Shown in pieces: positions 13,921 to 21,389 of a DNA stretch of 22,569 nucleotides. This stretch comes from JBHEMK01 sp046262635 (GTDB taxonomy: Bacteria; Actinomycetota; Thermoleophilia; Gaiellales; Gaiellaceae): contig JBHEMK010000048.1 in assembly GCA_046262635.1 (NCBI GenBank), positions 1 to 22,569 of the forward strand, read 5' to 3'. A program made the position numbers and the translations under genes. The notes under the pieces were generated by a model. That model searched no databases and had not been told where the DNA came from. It worked only from the letters and a program-made list of their open reading frames with translations. Every line of letters starts with the position of its first letter. Within the stretch, counting starts at the first letter, position 1.

Positions 13921-14951
13921 TGGCCAGCATCACGTTCGATCACGTCAGCAAGATCTTCGACGAGACAGCCGCGGTCGACGACCTCTCGATCGAGGTCGCG
14001 GACGGCGAGTTCCTCGTCCTCGTCGGCCCCTCCGGGTGCGGGAAGACGACGGCCCTGCGGATGCTCGCCGGGCTTGAGGAGATCTCGCAGGGGCGGATCC
14101 TGATCGGGGAGCGCGTCGTCAACAATCTCGCCCCGGGCAGCCGCGACGTTGCGATGGTCTTCCAGTCGTACGCGCTCTACCCGCACATGACGGTCTACGA
14201 CAACCTCGCGTTCAGCCTCCGCAATCGAAAACTCGAGCAGCCGGAGATCGATCGGCGCGTGAACGAGGCCGCCGAGATCCTCGATCTCCGCCCACTGATC
14301 AAGCGGAAGCCGAAGCAGCTCTCCGGCGGCCAACGCCAGCGCGTGGCGCTCGGCCGAGCAATCGTGCGGGAGCCCGCGGCCTTCCTGATGGACGAGCCGC
14401 TCTCCAACCTCGACGCATCGCTGAGAGTCGCGACGCGCGCCGAGATCCTCAAGCTCCAGCAGCGGCTCGAGACGACGACCATCTACGTCACCCACGACCA
14501 GGTCGAGGCGATGACGATGGGCGACCGTATCGCGGTGATGAAGCTCGGCGTCCTGCAGCAGATCGGCACGCCGGAGGAGCTGTACCTCCACCCGGCCAAC
14601 GTCTTCGTCGCCGGATTCATCGGCTCGCCCGCGATGAACCTGATCCCCGGCGGTGCGATCACGGGCCTCGGGGCACGCGGCCAGATCGTCGGCTTCCGGC
14701 CCGAGCACGTCTCGCTGAACGGCGCCCGCGGGCCGAGCTTCGAGGCGCTTGTGGAGGTCGTCGAGTACCTCGGCGAGGATCAGCTGGTGCACCTGCGGGC
14801 GAACGAGCGCGAGTTGACGGTGAAGCTCCCCGCCGACCCGAGGCTGACCCCGGGCGAGCGCGTGACGCTGCGCGTGCCGGTCGAGCGGCTGCTCTTCTTC
14901 GACGCCGAGACCGAGCAGGCCCAGGGCGCGCCGTCGGCTGCCGGCGGGTGA
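13920..14951 (+). CDS. Carbohydrate ABC transporter ATP-binding protein (UgpC/MsmK/MalK type)
   Basis: This 343-residue ATPase has Walker A GPSGCGKTT at 36-44, the Q-loop VFQSYALYPHMTVYDN, the signature LSGGQRQRVALGRA from 134, Walker B FLMDEPLSNLDA with Asp158 and Glu159, and the H-loop YVTHDQVEAMTMGDR. After the ATPase core, a TOBE-type regulatory domain follows from about residue 235 (GFRPEHVSLNG, VVEYLGEDQLVHLR). That layout is the MalK/UgpC branch that drives two-permease sugar importers. The ATG at 13920 shares its A with the preceding TGA, so translation is coupled. Having its own ATPase makes this operon a complete transporter. The substrate class (sugar, polyol, glycerol-3-phosphate) cannot be separated by the ATPase alone. 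Confidence 0.93.
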   Translation: MASITFDHVSKIFDETAAVDDLSIEVADGEFLVLVGPSGCGKTTALRMLAGLEEISQGRILIGERVVNNLAPGSRDVAMVFQSYALYPHMTVYDNLAFSLRNRKLEQPEIDRRVNEAAEILDLRPLIKRKPKQLSGGQRQRVALGRAIVREPAAFLMDEPLSNLDASLRVATRAEILKLQQRLETTTIYVTHDQVEAMTMGDRIAVMKLGVLQQIGTPEELYLHPANVFVAGFIGSPAMNLIPGGAITGLGARGQIVGFRPEHVSLNGARGPSFEALVEVVEYLGEDQLVHLRANERELTVKLPADPRLTPGERVTLRVPVERLLFFDAETEQAQGAPSAAGG

Positions 14952-14957
14952 TCTGTT

Positions 14958-14988
14958 GGAGGAGGCGGTGGCGAGACCAACCTCCTCC
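14958..14988. terminator. Hairpin between convergent operons, likely bidirectional terminator
   Basis: GGAGGAGG (14958-14965) pairs with CCTCCTCC (14981-14988) over 8 bp. The 15-nt loop contains a further GGT/ACC pairing. It fills the short gap between the ABC ATPase stop (14951) and the glycerol kinase stop (14994). These genes converge, so one structure could end both transcripts. Confidence 0.6.
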
Positions 14989-14993
14989 GCCGT

Positions 14994-16385
14994 CTAGCTT
15001 ACGGTCGCGCGGCGCAGGGCGTCCTGCCAGCCCGCGTAGGCCTCCTCCTGGGCCGCGCCCGGCTCGTAGCGAGCGCCGACCGGCGAGGGCGGTGGAGCCG
15101 GCCAGAGACCGACCGCCGTCCCGGCGAGCAGCGCGGCGCCAAGCGCCGTCTGCTCCCGCTCCGCCGCCACCTCGACCGGGATGCGAAGCAGGTCGGCCTG
15201 GAACTGCATCAGGAACGCGTTGCCGGTCATGCCGCCGTCGGCCCGAAGGAGCTCGAGTTCGCCGGGCATCGCCTCGAGGACGTCGCAGGTCTGGTAGGCC
15301 GCCGCCTCGAGCGCCGCGCGCGCGAGGTGCTCGCGGCGCGTCCCACGGGTCAGCCCGCAGATCAGGCCGCGCGCATCCGGAGTCCAGTGCGGCGAGCCGA
15401 GGCCGGCCAGGGCCGGGACGAAGTAGACGCCCGCATTCGAGTCGAGCGAGGCCGCGAGCGCCTCGGTCTCGGCTGCCTCGCCGATCAGGCCGAGCCCGTC
15501 GCGCAGCCAGTGGACGGCCGCGCCGGTGACAAAGACGGAGCCCTCGAGCGCGTACTGCGGCGGCCGACCCTCGAGCCGCGCGGCGGCGGTGCGGACGAGC
15601 CCGTGCGGCGGCGGCGAGCAGTCCGAAAGAGACGGCGCCAGGACGAAGCTGCCCGTTCCGTAGGTCGCCTTCGCCGTGCCGCCGGCGGCGAAGAGCGCCG
15701 CCTGCTGGTCGCCGGCGATTCCCGCAATCGGAAGGGTCGGGCCGAAAAGTCCGGTCTCCCCCACGACGCCGCTCGAGGGACGGATCGCCGGCAGGAGGTC
15801 GCGCGGGACGCCGAAGAGGCCGAGCAGCTCATCGTCCCAGTCGAGGCTGGCGAGGGAGACGAGCAGGGTCCGCGAGGCGTTCGTCTCGTCGGTGACGTGG
15901 ACGCGGCCACCGGTCAGCTTCCAGACGAGCCAGGTGTCGACGGTGCCGAAGGCGAGCGGCTCCGCCGACGCGGTCCGCTCGAGCAGCCACTCGATCTTCG
16001 TGGCCGAGAAGTACGGATCGGCGACGAGGCCCGTCCGTTCGCGCAGCAACTCGGCCGGCAACGCACGGCAGCGCTCGGCGGTGCGGCGGTCCTGCCAGAC
16101 GATGGCGTTGTGCACCGGCCGCCCGCTCCGCCGCTCCCAGAGGAGCGTCGTCTCGCGCTGGTTCGCGATCCCGATCGCCCGCAGCTCCCCCGGCCGGATC
16201 CCCCGCAGCGCCGCGTGTGCCGCAGCGAGCACGCTCTGCCAGATCCGCTCGGGGTCGTGCTCGACCCAGCCGGGCCGCGGAAACTGCTGCGGCAGCTCCG
16301 CGGAGCCTCGGCCGCGGATCCGCAGCTCCTCGTCGACGACCAGGCAGGTCGTCCCCGTCGTCCCCTGGTCGATCGCGAGGATCAC
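14994..16385 (-). CDS. glpK: Glycerol kinase
   Basis: This 463-residue FGGY-family kinase is close to bacterial GlpK throughout. It has DQGTTGTT at 6-13 (phosphate binding), NQRETT at 75-80 with Arg77-Glu78 for glycerol, [37 protein letters not shown] with the catalytic-site aspartate, YGTGSFVL, and [22 protein letters not shown]. It phosphorylates glycerol with ATP to sn-glycerol 3-phosphate in the cytosol. It is about 40 residues shorter than E. coli GlpK. The loop that in E. coli carries the fructose-1,6-bisphosphate-binding Gly/Arg is reduced here to LFGPTLP, so that control is probably absent. The GTG start at 16385 begins the family N-terminus. It lies 108 bp downstream of the second flavoprotein gene on the same strand. 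Neither glpF nor glpD is in the window. Confidence 0.93.
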   Translation of the reverse strand: MILAIDQGTTGTTCLVVDEELRIRGRGSAELPQQFPRPGWVEHDPERIWQSVLAAAHAALRGIRPGELRAIGIANQRETTLLWERRSGRPVHNAIVWQDRRTAERCRALPAELLRERTGLVADPYFSATKIEWLLERTASAEPLAFGTVDTWLVWKLTGGRVHVTDETNASRTLLVSLASLDWDDELLGLFGVPRDLLPAIRPSSGVVGETGLFGPTLPIAGIAGDQQAALFAAGGTAKATYGTGSFVLAPSLSDCSPPPHGLVRTAAARLEGRPPQYALEGSVFVTGAAVHWLRDGLGLIGEAAETEALAASLDSNAGVYFVPALAGLGSPHWTPDARGLICGLTRGTRREHLARAALEAAAYQTCDVLEAMPGELELLRADGGMTGNAFLMQFQADLLRIPVEVAAEREQTALGAALLAGTAVGLWPAPPPSPVGARYEPGAAQEEAYAGWQDALRRATVS

Positions 16386-16493
16386 CGCGGCCCGACCCTA
16401 CCCGCTCGCTTCTCCACGTGGGAACGTCGCGCGCGGTCGCCGGCGGTCCCGCGGATCCGCTCCTCCCGCTCACGACTGCAGGCCGTTGCCCGC
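16386..16493 (-). promoter_or_regulatory. Gap upstream of glpK with two palindromes and a TAGGGT element
   Basis: This 108-bp gap is long for the locus. It holds the perfect palindromes CCACGTGG (16414-16421) and GCGGATCCGC (16451-16460). On the minus strand TAGGGT (16400 down to 16395) lies 9 nt before the glpK GTG. It may serve as a -10 element or as a weak AGGG ribosome-binding site. I see no convincing -35 and no clear terminator for the flavoprotein gene. Confidence 0.3.
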
Positions 16494-18899
16494 TTAGCAG
16501 CGCAGCCGCTCGCCGGAGGGGTCCCAGAGGGGCTCGGACGCGATCTCGCCCGCGACCCACTCGCCGAAGATCTCGACTTCGACGGGGCGCCCGACCTCGG
16601 CCGCTGCCGCCGGCAGGTAGGCATAGGCGATCGAGCGGCCGACCGAGTAGCCGTAGCCACCGCTCGTGACCCGGCCCGAGAGCTCTCCGCCGACGCGCAC
16701 CGGCTCCGCGCCGAGCGCCACCGCCCGCGGCTCCGCCAGGGTCAGGCAGGCGAGCCGGCGCTCGGGCTCCTGCGCGCCGAGCAGCGCGTCGCGGCCGAGG
16801 AAGTCGCCCTTGTCGAGTTTGACGGCGAACCCGAGCCCGGCCTCGTACGGCGTCTCCCCGGGCGTGACGTCTGCGCCCCAGACGCGGTAGCCCTTCTCGA
16901 GCCGGAGCGAGTCGATCGCCCTGTAGCCGCCGGCCGCCAGGCCGTGCTCCCGGCCGCACGCCCAGATCGTGTCCCAGAGCCGCGCCCCGAACTCGCTCGG
17001 ACAATAGAGCTCCCAGCCCAGCTCACCGACGTAGGTGACGCGCAGCGCGAGGCACGGGACGGGGCCGACCGCGAGCTCGCGCGCGCGCATGTACGGGAAG
17101 TCGAGCGGTGCGGACGCGAGCGGCTGCAGGAGCTCGCGCGCAGCCGGGCCCCAGAGGCCGAAGCAGGCGAAGCGGGAGGTGACGTCTTCGACGGCGACGG
17201 AGCCGTCGTCGGGGAGGTGCGCCCGGAGCCAGGCGAGATCGTGCTGGCCGAAGGCCGTGCCGGTCACGATGCGGAAGCGCTCCTCGGCGAGCCGCGTCAC
17301 CGTGAAGTCGCACTCGACCCCGCCGCGCTCGTTCAGCATCTGCGTGTACGTGATCGCGCCGACGTCCCGTGCGACGCGGTTGTCGCAGAGGTACTCGAGG
17401 AGATCGGCCGCGCCCGGCCCCGCGACCTCGAGCTTCGCGAACGACGTTTCGTCGAACAGCGCCGCCGCCTCGCGGCAGGCCCGGTGCTCCGCCCCGATCG
17501 CCGGCGACCAGAGCCGCCCGGCCCAGCCTCGGGGGCGCAACGACTCGTCCCCCGCCGCCGTGTTCGGCTCGAACCAGTTCGCCCGTTCCCACCCGGACTT
17601 CTCGCCGAAAGCCGCGCCAAGCTCCGCCAGCCGCGCGTACGCGGGCGAGAGCCGCAACGGCCGTCCAGCCCGCCGCTCGTGGCCCGGGTACTTGACGTCG
17701 TAGTACGTCTCGTAGACCTCGCGGGTGCGGGCGAGGGTGTACTCCGGGCTTGCGTACGCGGCCCCGAAGCGACGGGAGTCCATCTCCCAGACGTCCAGGG
17801 TCGGCTGCCCCTCCACGATCCACTCGGCGACGAGCCGGCCCATTCCCCCGGCGCCCGCGAGGCCGTGGGCGCAGAACCCGGCCGCGACCCAGAAGCCGCG
17901 CACGTGTGACGGGCCGAGGATGAACTCGCCATCCGGCGTGAACGCCTCCGGGCCGTTGATCAGCTTCACGACCTCCATCTCCTCGAGCGCGGGGACGCGG
18001 GCGACCGCGTTCACCATCAGCTCCTCGAAGCGGGGCCAGTCCTCGGCGAGCAGCTTTCCGTTGAAGTCCGCGGGGATCCCGTCGAGGCCCCAGGGCGCCG
18101 AGTTGCGCTCGTAGCCGCCCAGCACGAGGCCGCCCGACTCCCCGCGGAAGTAGACGAGCAACGACGGGTCGCGCATCGTCGGCAGGTCGAGGGGGAGGCC
18201 CGCCGGCCGGGTGATCAGGTACTCGTGGGCGAACGGGACGAGCGGGACGTCGACGCCGGCCAGCGCGCCGATCTCGCGCGCGTAGATGCCGCCGGCGTCG
18301 ACGACGACCTCGGTCTCGATCGGGCCCTTGTCGGTCTCGACCGCGGCCACGCGCCCCCGCTCCAGCGCGATCCCGTTCACCCGGGTGTTCGTCTCGATCT
18401 CCGCGCCGCGCCGGCGCGCCCCCTCCGCGAGGGCGAACGTCAGCTGGCTCGGGTCGATGTAGCCGTCCGTCGGCAGGAACGCTGCGCCGAGGACGCCTGC
18501 GGTCGACATCGGCGGGAAGCGCGCCTGCGCCTCCTCGGCGGAGACCAGCTCGAGTGGCAGCCCGAACGTCTTCGCCCAGCCCGCCTGGCGCGAGAGTTCC
18601 TCCAGCCGCTCCTCGGAGGAGGCGAGCCGCAGCGAGCCGACCTCGTGCCAGCCGGTCTCGAGGCTGACCTCGTCCGCAAGCGTCCGGTAGAGGTCGACCG
18701 ACCACATCATCATCCGGGTCAGGCCAAGCGAGCCGCGCAGCTGACCGACGAGCCCGGCCGAGTGGAACGTCGAGCCGCTCGTCAGGTCGGCACGCTCGCA
18801 GAGGACGACGTCGTCCCAGCCGAGCCGCGCCAGCCAGTAGAGAATCGAGCAGCCGCCGACGCCGCCGCCGACGACCACGGCCCGGGCCCGGTCCCTCAT
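16494..18899 (-). CDS. Second dimethylglycine/sarcosine dehydrogenase-like flavoprotein (FAD + GcvT)
   Basis: The protein has 801 residues with the same architecture as the flavoprotein at 1010-3529 but clearly different sequence. The FAD motif GGGVGG is at 11-16. SGSTFHSAGL places His46 at the flavin-linking position. His225 (FAHEYL), Tyr263 (LGGYERN) and Asp531 (ECDFTV) match the amine-oxidation and folate-site residues. FWVAAGFCAHGLAGAGGMG closes the FAD domain and the GcvT domain starts near residue 410. The STFHSAG context is like that of sarcosine and dimethylglycine dehydrogenases. The predicted role is N-demethylation of a methylated glycine with the carbon passed to THF. No etf genes sit beside it, so it may use the ETF encoded at 1-1013. 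The ATG at 18899 follows the permease gene by 57 bp. The division of substrates between the two flavoproteins is unknown. Confidence 0.88.
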   Translation of the reverse strand: MRDRARAVVVGGGVGGCSILYWLARLGWDDVVLCERADLTSGSTFHSAGLVGQLRGSLGLTRMMMWSVDLYRTLADEVSLETGWHEVGSLRLASSEERLEELSRQAGWAKTFGLPLELVSAEEAQARFPPMSTAGVLGAAFLPTDGYIDPSQLTFALAEGARRRGAEIETNTRVNGIALERGRVAAVETDKGPIETEVVVDAGGIYAREIGALAGVDVPLVPFAHEYLITRPAGLPLDLPTMRDPSLLVYFRGESGGLVLGGYERNSAPWGLDGIPADFNGKLLAEDWPRFEELMVNAVARVPALEEMEVVKLINGPEAFTPDGEFILGPSHVRGFWVAAGFCAHGLAGAGGMGRLVAEWIVEGQPTLDVWEMDSRRFGAAYASPEYTLARTREVYETYYDVKYPGHERRAGRPLRLSPAYARLAELGAAFGEKSGWERANWFEPNTAAGDESLRPRGWAGRLWSPAIGAEHRACREAAALFDETSFAKLEVAGPGAADLLEYLCDNRVARDVGAITYTQMLNERGGVECDFTVTRLAEERFRIVTGTAFGQHDLAWLRAHLPDDGSVAVEDVTSRFACFGLWGPAARELLQPLASAPLDFPYMRARELAVGPVPCLALRVTYVGELGWELYCPSEFGARLWDTIWACGREHGLAAGGYRAIDSLRLEKGYRVWGADVTPGETPYEAGLGFAVKLDKGDFLGRDALLGAQEPERRLACLTLAEPRAVALGAEPVRVGGELSGRVTSGGYGYSVGRSIAYAYLPAAAAEVGRPVEVEIFGEWVAGEIASEPLWDPSGERLRC

Positions 18900-18906
18900 C
18901 CGGCCG

Positions 18907-18931
18907 ACCCTAAATCACCGGCGGCTAGGGT
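18907..18931. promoter_or_regulatory. Inverted repeat ACCCTA-N13-TAGGGT before the second flavoprotein gene
   Basis: Perfect 6-bp arms lie at 18907-18912 and 18926-18931, a 25-bp dyad in the 57-bp gap between permease and flavoprotein genes. The proximal arm reads TAGGGT on the minus strand and ends 7 nt before the ATG. It could therefore be a TANNNT -10 element or supply AGGG as ribosome-binding site. The dyad could be an operator. It is short enough to be chance. Confidence 0.35.
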
Positions 18932-18956
18932 GCGGCCGGAGCCGACCCCTGGGCGA

Positions 18957-20495
18957 TCAGGCCGGCCTTGCCGCAGGCTGGGGCTCGACGAGCTCTCCCT
19001 CGGGCGCCTGCATGTGCGCGGGCTTCGTGCGCTGCACGAGCACGTAGTAGAGCCCGCCGACGAGCAGGATGACGAGGAGGACGGTCCACAGAACCGGCCG
19101 GTGGTTGAGCCAGTTCCAGTGGAAGTTGAGCGTCCCCGGCAGCTCGCTCGGGCGCGGGTTGGTCGCCGCGCGGGGCCAGGCGAAGTTGATCAGCATGCCG
19201 CCGCCCCAGGCGAGCGCCAGCACGTTGAGCGGCAGCCCCCAGCCGCCGAGGGCGAAGGGCGCCTTCGCCCTCGGCCAGCCGCGCAGCCGGGCCCGCAGGA
19301 GCGCGATGTTCCCGACGAAGTAGCTCAGGTAGATCATCCCGGTCGCGGCGATCGCGATGATGCCCGCGCCCGCGTACTGGAGCATCGGGATGAACGCCAG
19401 CACGCCGATCGCGAGGCACGAGCCGATTGGCGTGTGCAGCTGCGGGTGAACCTTCGAGAGTAGCCGCGAGCCCGGCAGCCGGTCGTCGCGGGACATGCCG
19501 AAGCAGAGGCGGATCGTCGAGGTCTGGATCGAGAGGCAGCAGACGAAGATCGCGGCGGAGACGACGAGCAGGAAGACGGTCGAGAAGGCGTTGCCGAAGT
19601 TCGCGTCGATGATCGTCGCCGGCCCCCAGCCGTCCTTGATCGCCGTCTTCAGGTTCGGGATGGCGAGCAGCATCGCGTAGAGGAAGACGCCGCCGATGAT
19701 GAACGCCCCGAGGATCGAGCCCATGATCGCCTTCGGCGCCTCGCGGCGCGGGTTGCGCGTCTCCTCGGCCAGGGTGCCCGCCGTGTCGAAGCCGTAGATC
19801 ACGAAGAGCGACATGAACATCGCCACGAGGAACGTGCCGGTCGTCAGCGAGGTGCCGCCGGTGTGGAAGATCACGCCGGCGCTCTGGTGGTGGTGGAAGA
19901 GCGCGAGGACGAATGCGAAGACCACCATGCCGAGGATCTCGAACAGGACGCCGGTGTTGTTCACGATCGCGACGAGCCTGACGCCGAAGATGTTCATGAC
20001 CGTGATCACGACGAGCGTGATGATCGCCATGATCCGCTGGTTATGCAGGCTGTTCGCAAGATTCCAGCCCATGTTGTTGAACGCGGGGATCAAGGCCAGC
20101 GGCAGCGTCACGCAGACGGCCGTCACGGTGAGGATGCCGGCGAAGAGATAGATCCACCCCGCGAACCACGAGTAGGTCTTGCCGGCGAGGTACTTCGTCC
20201 ACTGGAAGACCGAGCCGGCCACCGGGTAGTGGCTCGCAAGCTCCGCGAAGCCGAGCGCGATGCAGAGCTGTCCCGCCGCCACGATCGGCCAGCTCCAGAT
20301 GAAGACGCCCCCGATCGTGGTCAGACCCAGCGCAAAGAGCGTGAAGATGCCGGTCGACGGCGAGATGTAGCTGAAGGCGACCGCGAACGAGCTGAAGACG
20401 CCGAGGCTGCGCCTCAGCTCCTGCTTGTAGCCGAACCGCGCGAGATCGTCCTCGTCGCGCGAGCTCTCCCGCTGGCTCTCGTCACGTAGGTCCAC
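18957..20495 (-). CDS. APC-superfamily permease (amino acid/choline transporter-like)
   Basis: This 512-residue protein has about 12 hydrophobic segments. The N-terminal LGVFSSFAVAFSYISPSTGI motif and the later ELASHYPVAGSVFQWTKYL and FVIYGFDTAGTLAEETRNPR segments are characteristic of the APC amino-acid/choline transporter branch that includes fungal GABA and choline permeases. The GTG at 20495 is supported by AAGGAGGA at 20501-20508, one of the best ribosome-binding sites in the window. It should import a small amino or quaternary-ammonium compound by secondary transport. It lies between a choline-kinase-like gene (43 bp upstream) and the second flavoprotein gene (57 bp downstream). Choline, ethanolamine, sarcosine or betaine are therefore reasonable candidate substrates. 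The specific substrate is inference only. Confidence 0.88.
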   Translation of the reverse strand: MDLRDESQRESSRDEDDLARFGYKQELRRSLGVFSSFAVAFSYISPSTGIFTLFALGLTTIGGVFIWSWPIVAAGQLCIALGFAELASHYPVAGSVFQWTKYLAGKTYSWFAGWIYLFAGILTVTAVCVTLPLALIPAFNNMGWNLANSLHNQRIMAIITLVVITVMNIFGVRLVAIVNNTGVLFEILGMVVFAFVLALFHHHQSAGVIFHTGGTSLTTGTFLVAMFMSLFVIYGFDTAGTLAEETRNPRREAPKAIMGSILGAFIIGGVFLYAMLLAIPNLKTAIKDGWGPATIIDANFGNAFSTVFLLVVSAAIFVCCLSIQTSTIRLCFGMSRDDRLPGSRLLSKVHPQLHTPIGSCLAIGVLAFIPMLQYAGAGIIAIAATGMIYLSYFVGNIALLRARLRGWPRAKAPFALGGWGLPLNVLALAWGGGMLINFAWPRAATNPRPSELPGTLNFHWNWLNHRPVLWTVLLVILLVGGLYYVLVQRTKPAHMQAPEGELVEPQPAARPA

Positions 20496-20523
20496 GCGTT
20501 TCCTCCTTGTTCCGTGTCGAGCG

Positions 20524-20554
20524 ATTGACCCACGTTCGTCAGGGCCCTGTCAAT
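20524..20554 (-). promoter_or_regulatory. Candidate promoter with inverted repeat before the APC permease
   Basis: On the minus strand a perfect TTGACA (20553 down to 20548) is followed after 18 bp by GTCAAT (20529 down to 20524). Start would be near 20516, just before the strong ribosome-binding site of the permease gene. The same bases form an inverted repeat, ATTGAC-N19-GTCAAT. The palindrome CAGGGCCCTG (20540-20549) lies between the arms. The element straddles the stop codon of the kinase gene and could give the permease its own regulated promoter. Confidence 0.4.
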
Positions 20555-21378
20555 GCCTGCCTGAAGCGCGGATCCGCCGCGGTTCGCTCCAGCCGCTCGA
20601 AGTGCTCCTCCGCGTAGCCGCGGAAGTCGACGTCGAGCTCGGAGATCCCCTGCTGGACGACGCCCCACATCGCCTCGCGGAAGTCTGACATGAACCGCAT
20701 CAGCGCGAGCGCGTCGGGGTCGCCGCCGCCATAGGCGTGGAGCAGCGCGCGCTCGCCGTCGGCATCGAGCCCGTTGTTGACGGCGAAGTTCGCGAGGTCG
20801 AAGTAGGGGTCACCCATGCCCGCGTACTCCCAGTCCACGAGCCAGAGGCGCTCGCCGTCGTGGACGAAGTTGGCGGCGAGCAGGTCGTTGTGGCACGGGC
20901 GCAGGGCCGGCCGGCGGCTGCGCTGCTCGATTCGGGCCCCGAGCTCGCGGGCGCGCCCGTAGGCGGGCGGCGGCGCGACGCCGCGCGCGCTCGCGGTCGC
21001 GGCATAGGCCTCGACGACGCGGAAGGGATCGAAGACCGCTGCGAGCGGCGGGCCCTCGTGGAGGCTGCGCAGCAAGACCCCCGTCTCGACTGCCCCGGCG
21101 CGGCCCTTCTCACCGTCGAGGAAGCGGGTGACGAGGCAGCCGTCGACGAACGCAACCACCTCGGGCCCGATCCCGAGCGCCGCCGCGCTCTCGGACGCCT
21201 CGCGCTCGGCGCCGCGGTCGATCCCGAGCAGCTCCGTGTCACGGCCGCCGATCCGGATCACATAGGCGGCTCCGTCGACGAGCACCTTGTAGTTGTGGTT
21301 CGTGATGCCGCCGCCGAGCGGCTCGATCTCCGCCTGGCGCGCGGGCCAGATCTGCTCGGCGATCTCGCGCGGATCCAT
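20539..21378 (-). CDS. Choline kinase-like phosphotransferase (APH/LicA superfamily)
   Basis: From the ATG at 21378 the protein has 279 residues. It shows the APH/choline-kinase fold: a glycine-rich GGGITNHNYKV loop near residues 22-32, AAYVIRIGG with the nucleotide-contacting strand, and Brenner's motif HNDLLAAN at 163-170 with catalytic Asp165. VDWEYAGMGDPYFDLAN follows, with metal-binding Asp182. The WEYAG form is typical of choline/ethanolamine and LicA-type kinases rather than drug phosphotransferases. The ATG begins 11 bp after the EamA stop. TTTAGGA immediately upstream gives a ribosome-binding site at acceptable spacing. It is likely to phosphorylate a small amino alcohol such as choline. 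Methylthioribose- or thiamine-kinase-like activities cannot be excluded. Confidence 0.83.
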   Translation of the reverse strand: MDPREIAEQIWPARQAEIEPLGGGITNHNYKVLVDGAAYVIRIGGRDTELLGIDRGAEREASESAAALGIGPEVVAFVDGCLVTRFLDGEKGRAGAVETGVLLRSLHEGPPLAAVFDPFRVVEAYAATASARGVAPPPAYGRARELGARIEQRSRRPALRPCHNDLLAANFVHDGERLWLVDWEYAGMGDPYFDLANFAVNNGLDADGERALLHAYGGGDPDALALMRFMSDFREAMWGVVQQGISELDVDFRGYAEEHFERLERTAADPRFRQALTGP

Positions 21379-21389
21379 CCGCGCCGATC

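Noticed and set aside
16386..16493. Riboswitch (glycine or other) in the longest gap on the minus strand
   Set aside because: I could find only short palindromes and no recognisable conserved riboswitch core. The gap is also small for a tandem glycine aptamer.
15327..17909. 860-codon plus-strand frame opposite glpK and the second flavoprotein
   Set aside because: It has no recognisable domains and typical antisense composition. Both genes on the other strand are intact and well conserved.
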